64,000 bases of DNA. It comes from Onthophagus taurus. Its lineage: Eukaryota; Arthropoda; Insecta; Coleoptera; Scarabaeidae. The notes beneath the pieces are model-generated. The model was given only the letters and a program-made list of their open reading frames with translations, made no database searches and had not been told where the DNA came from. A program made the translations under genes and the position numbers. Positions 37,768-47,400 of this stretch are shown in pieces (position 1 is the stretch's first letter; every line of letters begins with the position of its first letter). The DNA is taken from assembly GCF_036711975.1 (NCBI RefSeq), contig NC_091967.1:7378001-7442000 (forward strand), written 5' to 3'.

Positions 37768-39481
37768 ATGTCAAAGAAATATGATTTTCTCGTTATTTTT
37801 ATACTAGCAATATTTCAATATTTAATGTTATCGAATACCTTACAAAATTTCGATATGGATGTGGATTCTGAATGCGGATACGGCATAAAACTTGGTCACA
37901 TTGTAAGTAGTATGTAATTAATGATTTATTCTTTAACACGAAACTTCTAGGTACTTGTAGTGATAAAAAACGTAAATAAAAACACCGATGTTTGTACTGG
38001 AGCGATAGTGACTTCCACGATTATTGCAACATCCGGGGGATGTTGTCATTCAGCTCGTTCGATTTCCATCAAAGCTTTTTACAATTACACCATTAAAAAA
38101 TGGATGCAAACTCGAACTGTCTTCAGTACCAGTGTTTTAGCGCGTCAGGATAATACTCTTCCAATGGATTATCTCTGCATTATGAAAGTTAGTTTTATAT
38201 CTTTACATACATTTGAAATTAAAGATAAATTATTTTGTTAGCTTGAAACCGAATTGGATCTAAACAAGAGAACTAATAAGATCGAATTTTATAATGATTC
38301 CCTGACCCAAGATCACGTCGTTGATATTATAGCGATTTTGTACTTGAAAGAGCAAGATAAATACAAAGTTGTGTGCCATGTAGCTGAAATTGAAAGAAAT
38401 CAATCTTGTAGCGAATATTATCGAGAAAACTTTGATAATTCCAGTTGGCACCCCTGTTTTACAAATGCATTTCTTAAGACGCAATCATGTTTGGTAATTA
38501 AAATTAAAAATTTAATTGTCAAAAACCATATATATACTATCTCCTATATCGCTGACTAAGGCAGCAAAAGAGTGTAAACATTAGAGTGCAGATATATATA
38601 TATCTGTGTCTGTCGTGCCCCCGTCTACACAAGAGACATGCGTGAACACGTGGTGAGTACGCTTTTATCTTATTGGACGGTGAATTAAAAATTAATAGCA
38701 GTTGATGACCTTGATGTTTATAAAACACCAAATAAATGTTTGACATAAACATAACCTAAAATCTAATACAATAATGGCTTCTTGTTTTATTTATAACATT
38801 TGAAATCGACAAAATTGTCATGGTTACATAAAATTTGGTTTGTTATTTGGGTTGCCTAAACAAAAGTAAAGAATATAATGTTTAATGAACAACCTACATA
38901 AAGTTGATATTTAAAGCAATATTCAACGTCAATTTCACACAAAAGTACATATATTCTAATTTATTTGATGCATCTACGATAATTTATAATTAAAGTCAAC
39001 TATCTACAATAATTGCATTTCAAAGCTGCATAAAATACGCGCGAAACACTTCAAACTCTTAAAAATTTACGATTCGCGTAAGCGCCTTCGCGATATGGGG
39101 GCACGACAAAGACAAAACATATATCATTCCGTCTGCTTTTGATGGAAACGCTCGCCACTCATTGCTTAGATAGGGAGTCAGCGATATAGGAGATAGTATA
39201 TATATGTCAAAAACCTTTCGTGCAGGCAACCCATATTACAATAATAAATTTATTAGTTATTTTGACAATTAAATTGTAATTTAATAAATTATTAAATTTT
39301 ATTTTAAATTCAGGGTGTTGATGGTGCCGTAATTCAATATGATAATAAAATGATTGGACTATTAAAACATTTTTTGGAAAATTGTTCAACCGCTAAGTAC
39401 GGATTCATACATATGTTTAGTGCAAACGCTGAATTTATAAAAATGATTATTACCGAAGGTAAATATAAACGGCACCATTAA
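37768..39481 (+). CDS. Secreted serine protease homologue (non-catalytic trypsin fold), 263 aa
   Basis: Exons 37768-37902, 37951-38187, 38242-38493 and 39314-39481 join, each in phase 0, to 263 codons plus stop. It opens with a hydrophobic signal peptide (LVIFILAIFQYLML). The block CTGAIVTSTIIATSGGCC aligns with the trypsin pattern CGGSLI...TAAHC, with the catalytic His position lost (GGC for AHC). The block GVDGAVIQYDNKMIGL aligns with GDSGGPL...G..VG, with the Ser replaced by Asp. An Asp in MDYLCIMKL fits the middle triad residue. It therefore keeps the fold but not the triad, like other insect serine protease homologues. Those can act as cofactors in melanisation or as carriers and decoys; no role can be assigned here. 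Intron 3 carries a clean MITE. Confidence 0.8.
38528..39205. mobile_element. 678-bp MITE with perfect 30-bp terminal inverted repeats
   Basis: The first 30 bp (38528-38557, starting atatatatactatctccta) are the exact reverse complement of the last 30 bp (39176-39205). The flanks carry an identical 10-bp direct repeat, gtcaaaaacc (38518-38527 and 39206-39215), read as the target-site duplication. Subterminal parts also pair imperfectly (cgtgcccccg against gggggcacga). There is no coding capacity. A 9-11 bp duplication with long inverted ends suggests a Mutator-like (MULE) family. Perfect ends and target site imply a recent insertion. It sits in intron 3 of the protease homologue. Confidence 0.88.
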
Positions 39482-39597
39482 AAAGAATTAATAAACAATT
39501 TTGAAAACAAACATGGAATTATCTTTTCTTTAGTGGCGGAGTTAATCACATTTTATTGAAATAAGTACTAAAAATTAAATACGGTAAACCCAAAACA

Positions 39598-40080
39598 TTC
39601 CAGTTCTAGGTCTAGTGCCAGTTCTCGTTTTAGTTCAACGAAAAATATACAACAATATAGCGCTGAATAACAACTAAAACTAGAACTAACACTAAACTAG
39701 ACCTAGAACTAGAAACATTCGGGTTTAGCCGTCTAGAGACGAACGGCTAAAGCCGAATATTTCTAGTTTTAGGTCTAGTGTTACATTTAGTTCAATAACA
39801 ATATATCACATAGCGACATCTAGTGCTAACTAGCGCTTTATAACAACTAAAATTAGAACTAGAAACATTCGGCTTTAGCCGTTCGTCTCTTTAGACAGCT
39901 AAACCCGAATGTTTCTAGTTCTAGGTCTAGCGCTAGTTCTAGTTTTAGTCCTACTTCCGGTTCAGTAGAAATATGCAAATCAAAATCCTTTGAAATTGAG
40001 ATAAAAAAAGAAAAGGTATTCTAGAAAGTTCTAGTTCAATAAAAATATACAACAAACTAGCACTGAATAACAAACAAAAC
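39598..40080. repeat. Cluster of CTAG-rich foldback repeats
   Basis: At least two full hairpin units lie in tandem. One is centred near 39735 (gggtttagccgtctagagac...ggctaaagccgaat) and one near 39885 (ggctttagccgttcgtctc, gacagctaaacccgaatg). Partial arms lie on both sides. The intervening text repeats aatatacaacaat, tagcgctgaataac and ttagttcaataa in both orientations. Confidence 0.75.
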
Positions 40081-40281
40081 TCGCTTCAAGTTAACTCAGG
40101 ATTACTTATTGACCAAAATTAATTTATTCAAAAAAAGATAATGGGAGATTACCACAAAATGAATTAAAAATCAAATATTAATTAAGACACAAATAGTATT
40201 TTTCGAAATCTTTAACCTTAAAAAAATACAAAATTGAAATAACACTTACAATACAATTCTTATATAAATCATGTAGTAATA

Positions 40282-42102
40282 CTATTTTTTGGTTCGTTTA
40301 GGATAACGACTAGATGAAGGTTTTTCATCTTCAATCGTATTATTGGTTTCTTGTACTTTTTTCTTAGATGGTTTAATTTTAATTCTGTCCTCTTCATCAA
40401 CTTCATTACCTTTCTTATTTTCATGGCCTTTCTTTGTAATCATTTCTGTTTCTTCTTGATTTTCAACATTTCTCTTATTATTCCCTATTTTTTTCTTCGG
40501 TTTTACTGCTTCCTCTGCAGCCTCACCATCTTCAACATGTTCCACTTTTTTTGACTTTTTCTTGGGTTTCACTCCTTCCACCCCGTTTTCAGCATCTTCA
40601 ACATTTTCCACTTTTTTTGACTTTTTCTTGGGTTTCACTCCTTCCACGCCGTTCTCACCATCTTCAACATTTTCCACTTTTTTTGACTTTTTCTTGGGTT
40701 TCACTCCTTCCACCCCATTCTCACCATCTTCAACATTTTCCACTTTTTTTGTCTTTTTCTTTGGTTCAATTTCTTCCTCCCTGTTCTCACCATCTTCTAT
40801 ATTTTTCACTTTTCTTATCTTCTTCTTGGGTTTATCATTTTTTTCTTTATCTTCAACTTTCTCTTCGGCATTTGCATGTTTTCCCTTTTTCTTGGAATGT
40901 TCAGGTTTTACCTTTTCATTTCCATTCTGTTCTATATCCTCATTTTTAATTGCAGCTCTTCTATCCTTTGCTCTTGTATTATGAGGTTTCTCTTCTTGTT
41001 CTTCCTCTTCATCATTACTATCATCTACATTGAGTTTTCGTCTTGGTAATTTTGTTTTTTTGCCAGATGATGGCGTTTCGGAGGCAAGTTTGCGTTTAGT
41101 TGGAGTCTTTGACTGTTGGAAAACTAATGGGGACCCTATTGTGCCCCCATTAGATTTAATTCCATTTATAAATATGTTCCGTATGTTTTTATAATTAGGT
41201 TCAGAATCAAAATTAAGATTATTTAAGTAAACAAGATATTCTACAACAGCCTTGGGTGGGTCTTTATTTTTAAAACATGTTTCCATCAAATTGGGGATAT
41301 CATCCATATATTTTGACTTCGATGTTTGAACAGCTACTGGATTTTTAACTTTTTCCCATGGTAAAGTACAACCAAGCCATTGTATTATATTGTATCCTAA
41401 AACTTCTAAATCTCCTCTGCGAGTTTGTACGCCATCATGACCATCACGACTAACATACTCAAGAGTGCCATCATGAGCTTTTTTCGGATCTCTCTTAAAT
41501 TTTGTTCCAGTAAAGTAACGGCCGGTTAACCCATAATCCATAAGGTAAATTTGTTTTTTAGCTTTTAAGTCTAACAAAATATTCGCTCCTTTTATATCAT
41601 GATGAACATAACCTCTACTGTGTATATATTCCAAGACATCCACAATTTGTAATGCAACTTTAAAAACAGTAACAATAGGAAATTCGTTCTTACAATCTAA
41701 AAGTAACTTGGAAATGTCGTCTCCAAACCGTTCCAGCACGAGGAAACGATACTTTTCCTTGTTAATTAAGTGAGACCCTGAACTAATGTAGCGCGGCATA
41801 CCCAAAGATTTTAATTTATTCTCCTTCATGAACGCAGATATATCATCTTGTTTAGCGTTTCTCATCAAGAAATTCATTTCCACAAATAATGGGCCATTTC
41901 CGTGTGGTTCAATTTTTACAACATAAGAAAATTCGGTGTTGTTTTTAGATTCGTTTAACTCTTGAGCTAGATAAATAAGTCCGAATCCTCCTTTTCCAAT
42001 TGGATTTCCAAGTTTCCATTTTTTTTTATGAACATCTTCCAAAACTTCTCCAGAACGTATGAGATCTTGTATTTGATCATTTGCACGTTTTTTAGGGGGC
42101 AT
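40282..42102 (-). CDS. ball: Vaccinia-related kinase, ballchen/NHK-1/VRK1-like, 606 aa
   Basis: A single uninterrupted frame. I start it at ATG 42102 (MPPKKRAND), because the upstream in-frame codons have no similarity to the family N-terminus. The kinase domain is at about residues 29-330: glycine loop GKGGFG (36-41), catalytic loop HHDIKGAN, and DYG in place of DFG, which is diagnostic of VRK kinases. VRKs phosphorylate histone H2A and BAF and are needed for meiotic chromatin and nuclear envelope assembly. The C-terminal half is a low-complexity basic and acidic tail containing 22-residue tandem repeats (KPKKKSKKVENVEDGENG type), likely nuclear and DNA- or histone-binding. The absence of introns is notable beside intron-rich neighbours and could reflect retroposition or intron loss. 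The symbol is by family resemblance. Confidence 0.92.
   Translation of the reverse strand: MPPKKRANDQIQDLIRSGEVLEDVHKKKWKLGNPIGKGGFGLIYLAQELNESKNNTEFSYVVKIEPHGNGPLFVEMNFLMRNAKQDDISAFMKENKLKSLGMPRYISSGSHLINKEKYRFLVLERFGDDISKLLLDCKNEFPIVTVFKVALQIVDVLEYIHSRGYVHHDIKGANILLDLKAKKQIYLMDYGLTGRYFTGTKFKRDPKKAHDGTLEYVSRDGHDGVQTRRGDLEVLGYNIIQWLGCTLPWEKVKNPVAVQTSKSKYMDDIPNLMETCFKNKDPPKAVVEYLVYLNNLNFDSEPNYKNIRNIFINGIKSNGGTIGSPLVFQQSKTPTKRKLASETPSSGKKTKLPRRKLNVDDSNDEEEEQEEKPHNTRAKDRRAAIKNEDIEQNGNEKVKPEHSKKKGKHANAEEKVEDKEKNDKPKKKIRKVKNIEDGENREEEIEPKKKTKKVENVEDGENGVEGVKPKKKSKKVENVEDGENGVEGVKPKKKSKKVENVEDAENGVEGVKPKKKSKKVEHVEDGEAAEEAVKPKKKIGNNKRNVENQEETEMITKKGHENKKGNEVDEEDRIKIKPSKKKVQETNNTIEDEKPSSSRYPKRTKK
40505..40790 (-). 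repeat. 66-bp coding minisatellite in the VRK tail
   Basis: About four to five copies of a 66-bp unit in frame, each encoding 22 residues that alternate a lysine block (KPKKKSKK) with an acidic block (VENVEDGENGVEGV). The central copies are nearly identical in DNA, which points to recent unequal exchange or slippage and to probable length polymorphism. The antisense strand is open too, which produces spurious plus-strand frames. Confidence 0.85.
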
Positions 42103-42804
42103 GATTGAACCAAAACAATTTATAATCGTTAGGACAACACAATTTTTAAAATTATACCACGTTTCACAATTAAGCAACGACGAGAAAGATGATATTTTTT
42201 AGGCAATAAAACCAGTTCATTCCCGCTACTTTTAAATACCAACTACCAACCACCCTTAATAACAACATATAGAACTAAAATTTCCCAATTTTAACAAAAT
42301 AATTTCTTTTTGCATAAGTGAAAATTTAAAAATAATAAAAGCGATTATTAAATAAATATACCGAAAAGTAATAACAATCTTTTTATCCTTTAATTTTCCA
42401 TTTACACGCATAATAATAATTACATAATAACGTATAAAATATGTACCGCCAGCGCCATCTATCTGTCTGTAAGTAAGTAAGAGAAAAAAGGTACGAATGG
42501 TTTTATAAAAGCAGAGAAATGATAATAATAATAGTTATAATTATTATTAAAACTGAAATAATAGAAACATTAGGCTAGAAAGAAACAACCTCAATACAAC
42601 AGGAACGAGAAATCAATTCCAACATAACGCGGCGGATTAAGTCAGAAAGATAATAGAAACGGCCGCCGGGCAAAAGATGACGCTAGTTATGTTATTAAAT
42701 TTAAAATTTATTAATTTCATATAACTAAACAAAATAAACGCTAAACAATATAAAAAGGTTAAATAAAATGAAAATTATTATTGAAGTACAATTAATATAC
42801 ATTT
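42103..42804. other. Spacer between the VRK start and the end of the four-repeat channel gene
   Basis: Both neighbours are on the minus strand, so this 700-bp stretch holds the channel 3' UTR and the kinase promoter. It contains a copy of the recurrent gccatctat motif at 42454. No other feature was recognised. Confidence 0.45.
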
Positions 42805-44441
42805 TTAATATTGTTTACATAATTCATCTAAACGACTCATTTTCTCATATATCGAGAATTTAGCAGCGGGATAAAATTGCAATAATTGAGCCCAATTTTT
42901 TAATTCCAAGGATAAAATCGTTGTGACAGTGGTAGCCTTAAAAGTGTGAGTGTGAGGTGCATTCGGGAAAAGTCCTTGGACCTAAGGAAAATTAAAAATT
43001 GTGAGTATTTATAAAGTTATTAATTTTTTTTTTGGTATTTTGACAGTTGTCATAACCTCACATTGTGAACGTTATGGCTCTTACCATTCCAAAACAATCC
43101 TTTTCGATTAAACTATCAACGTGAATTTCTTCAATTTCTGTAATATAATAAGCCTTAACGCTTCCTCGATGTATAAAATACATGGTGCCGTTAACATCGC
43201 CTCGTTGGCAGATAATATCATCAGTAAAATACATTTGTACTTTTAATTTTTTGCATAAGATATGCAAAAAAGAATCGTGGCATTGCATAAAGATTAAATT
43301 CTCTTTTATGTGGTATCCATAAGCAGCATATTTTATGTGACTTTTTAAGTGACTCGGTGCCAACTTCACAAACATAGGTATTTGAGATCCTTGGTTTTCT
43401 GTCCATAATTGATGAGTGTATTTCATTATAGCTTTGAATAGGGGAGGTGAAATTATGCTATGTTTTAGGTACAATTCCATTTTTCTTCTACGTAAGTCAT
43501 ATTTCGTTAATGTTGATATATAACTTTGAGCAATTGCGGACATATTTCCTATCACCATAGCTGTTATTAATTTATTTATAAGGGTCAAAAAAATTGCTAA
43601 AAATGTTTCTTGAAAGTTTCTAGGCCTCATATTACTATAACCCGCAAATGATGTAAATGAAACAGCTAAATATAAGGCACATAAATAGTATTTATCGCAA
43701 ACCGCAACTCCCTCTAAAAAGATTTAACCAGGATTAAATAAATAAAGAGCTAAATATTCTCACCATCATTATAAGTCCATCCAGATTTTATATTTTTAGT
43801 TCCAGTACCCAAAATGATCAAAAGGCAAGCTTCTGTATGTGTTAATAATATCATATTTATTGCAATTGAGAATATTTCAATACTAACCACGTTTATGTTT
43901 AAAAAATTGCAGGTTACATTAAAATAATGAAAAATGTTCCACTTAAAAAATAAATTTTTTTTATGTTTTACTAATGAATTAGTGTTCTTACCAATCTCAA
44001 AGATCTATTTAAACGTAAAATACACATAATATTCATTCGATCAAACGACCAAATAAAGCAGAATAATTCAATGGGAACAATGGCAGCTAATTCAAGATAA
44101 AACCGAGAAAATGTTAAGTATCTACTTCTTATTAATCGCTTATCCATTATTAAATTTCCAACTTCGTCCTGATATGGCGCGTTGAATTCTATGTACATCT
44201 TTAAAATGTGTAACAAATCCAAAAAATAAGCAGCGACGAATATCATGAAGTGATAGTCCCTAAATGCTAACTGATACGATGCGATTATGTACGAACACAA
44301 AGAGGTTATGATGAATAATTTTTGGATCCATCGTCCAGTTAAGAATCCTTTCAAAAATCTGTTTGATGGTAAATTTATTTTTTTTATGGTTAATGATTTA
44401 TGATTGGTAAATAATTCTTTTCGTTGTACTAAGATATAGGA
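42805..44441 (-). other. Channel repeat IV
   Basis: S1 begins GRWIQKLFIITSL. The S4 reads MCILRLNRSLRL. The pore near 43629-43650 reads TSFAGYSNMRP, a GYG-type filter with the last Gly replaced by Ser. The binding domain reads DCFGMVQGLFPNAPHTHTF, with neither Gly-Glu nor the cassette Arg. The protein ends RLDELCKQY. Confidence 0.8.
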
Positions 44442-47400
44442 CTAAAAACGAATGAGTAGATAAGATTTATGAAAAGTGGATACACAAAAGTGGTACCAAA
44501 TTATTAAACAACATGGATTTGTTGATTCTATTTTTTACAACTGGATAATCATCAAGCAGTTCATAAAATTTTAAAGTAGAGATGGTTAATAGATCGGTAT
44601 TTGAACCTGCAATTATCATTACCATGCTTCTACTTGTTTCTATATCATCAATATTGCCAAAAACACTACAACAGAAATGTAAATTTGTAAACTAAACTAA
44701 CTAAAATCTTTTTACCATCCTCGTGAAAGTGTTTCCATTTGTCTCCCATCCGGTCCAATAACAACAACATATCCTTTATGAACAATATAAACAGATTTAA
44801 CCATGTCATTTAAACTAATAATGGTGTGATTCTTTAAAAAATAAAAAACATCTATGTTTGTGCCTAAAATTCGAAAGAACGACGACTTCATATCCGTAAA
44901 AACAGGAACCATACTAAATGTTTCTCCATATAAAAACAAAGCGCAATCTTTTCTCAACGCTAAATGGCACGATTGTAAAATGGTATTTGCGTTCATTCCT
45001 TGAGTACGTTTCCAAATATGTTCAAAATGATCAATTGCTAAACTATAACAACAAGAAATCATATTAGATTATTTATATAATTAAGGAATTGATTAAAACT
45101 TGCGTCTGAAGATTTTTCGAAATTTTTTCTTGTCTCATATAAGTAATTAATCGTTTCATGTGGTTTTGATAAAGCGTCAAATGTTCGTTTATTGTCGCTT
45201 TGTTATTGGAGATGATTACAATTACAAATGTAAACCACATGTACCCAATGACTATAATAAAAATAACAAAGATTACTTCTTTGTCATTGTGAGGTATTAC
45301 GTTTCCAAATGATAATTGTTGAGCTGTTGTAGTCACCCAATAAAAAGCAATCATATAAGTGTTGATTGGTAAAGAATTATCGAACGAAACTAAAACGGAA
45401 GTATTTAAAAGTTATTAAAATTAAAAATTTTTATGATTACATGATGTCTCAGAAGAGGAAATCCATGTATCTGGAATGGGAGTAATTTTTTTCAATCCGT
45501 CAGTTTGATCTCGGATTTCAATCGAATTATTAACGATAATAATTGCTAATGTGTTTAAAATCACCAATGTTAATAAGAGATACTTTATAGCTATCCTAAA
45601 AAAATATTATTCTTCGAGTATTTTTTTAAAATCAAAAATTGTACGTACACCATAATTCCCCCTTGATCAAATATATCTTTAGAAAAAATACGAAAACTAT
45701 CCGGAAGCCGATAAATTTGCAAAACTCGATTCAATCTGACAAAAGCTTGTACAGTATTAAATTGAACGATATCTTTCCCTTCAACGAAAAAAATTAAATA
45801 ATCTGTGGGGAACATTGCTAAGAAATCCAATAAGAAGCTGCTTGTGAAATAATTTATGGCTGTCAATCTTGGATGAGTAACTAAAATTCCGTGTTTGTCA
45901 TAATAACACATGTGCATCCGAACGTAGCTACAAATGTAAGAAAAAAATTATAAATATATTTATTTATTACTTAACTTACATATCAATAGCGGCCAAAATA
46001 TCTAACGCTAAAGCAACCCATTTAATATTGTTGGTATAACATTGATAAACGTGTAAAGTAGGATGTAATATTGCGGAAATAAATGCGAAAATTCCCCTAC
46101 TTAACTCCCAAAAGCAAATAAATTGTCCGTAAGGCATGATTGTTCGTCGTAATAAAATGTATCTTAAAACGTTCATATTTTGCCATCCAAGTAAAAAATC
46201 TATATGAATTGGATGAACGATACTTTTCGGGAAAATGAACCAAGACTTTTCGTGCTCTTCGATATCTTCTTCTTCTATATTGGTTGTAGTTTGTGTAAAT
46301 AATCTTTTTGCAGCCTTAAATTAAATAAAATTAATAAAAAATTAGTTATCCAGTACGAAATTATATTATCCAGTCTTTTACAGTTATTAACCAGAGTCGC
46401 CACTTTATGCCTACAGTTTGAAACTTCACTTACAGGCTGCCAACTTGTTGGCAGCATGAGCTAGTGTATGCTGAAAGCTTGTAACATTCCTTATAAATTG
46501 CCAACTTGTTGGCAGCATGGGCTATTATACCTCAAATCTTCTGTTCTACATCGTAGAGCCTACGAACCTATCGGCAGCATGAGCTACTACATCTGGAAGT
46601 TTATAACTTTCCCTACAGGCTGCCAACTCGTTGGCTATTATATCTTAGAACTTTTGTACTACATTGTAGAGCCTGCCAACTTGTTGGCAGCATCATCTGG
46701 AAGTTTATAACTTTCCCTACAGGCTGCCAACTTGTAATCAATTATTTTGATTATACTTACAAATGAGTTTTTCGTGTCATCAATAACATCCGTTAATTGC
46801 TTATCGATTTCGGTGTTCATTAAAAAGGCTTCTTTGATAGCGGTACATCGAATTTTTACCAATGATACGTGAGTTATCGTTTTGACATTGAAAATAGCCG
46901 GAACGGCCAGTAACGTTTCAATATCGCAAAAATTACCCAACGGCCCTAAAATTTTATCGACTTTTTGCGAGGATCCCGAAATCATTTCGCAAAAACCTTT
47001 TTCAATGATGTACATATCTTTTTGAACTTCCCCTGCGTATGTTACGTATTCTTTAGGTGGTAACGAAATTATTTGGCAGGACATTGCTAAACGTTTTATT
47101 ATGTGATAATTTAAATGCTATTAATAAAATTGAAATAATGAAATAAATTTTTAATACAAATATTTCTTACTCTAAATACTGGTGCGCTGCTTAATAATTT
47201 TGAATACTTTCTTGATTGGAAGTCTTCGTATAATTGGCTTGGCGCGTCGTCGTAGAGCGCGTTAAAATCGACCCCTTTACATTCTAACCATTTAGCAACA
47301 AAATATTGATTGATTCTGTACACGATGTTTTTCGATATTTTGTTTGAATCCATAAATCCGCGAATTAAATTAATCATTTCAATGAAAATCGTTGCTTCAC

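Noticed and set aside
40351-40984. Plus-strand open frames across the VRK tail
   Set aside because: They are the antisense of the 66-bp coding minisatellite and give Phe/Ser/Pro-rich repeats with no domain. The kinase on the minus strand explains the openness.
46415-46735. CRISPR-like array
   Set aside because: Repeats are short palindromes with repeated, not unique, spacers, inside an intron of a eukaryotic gene.
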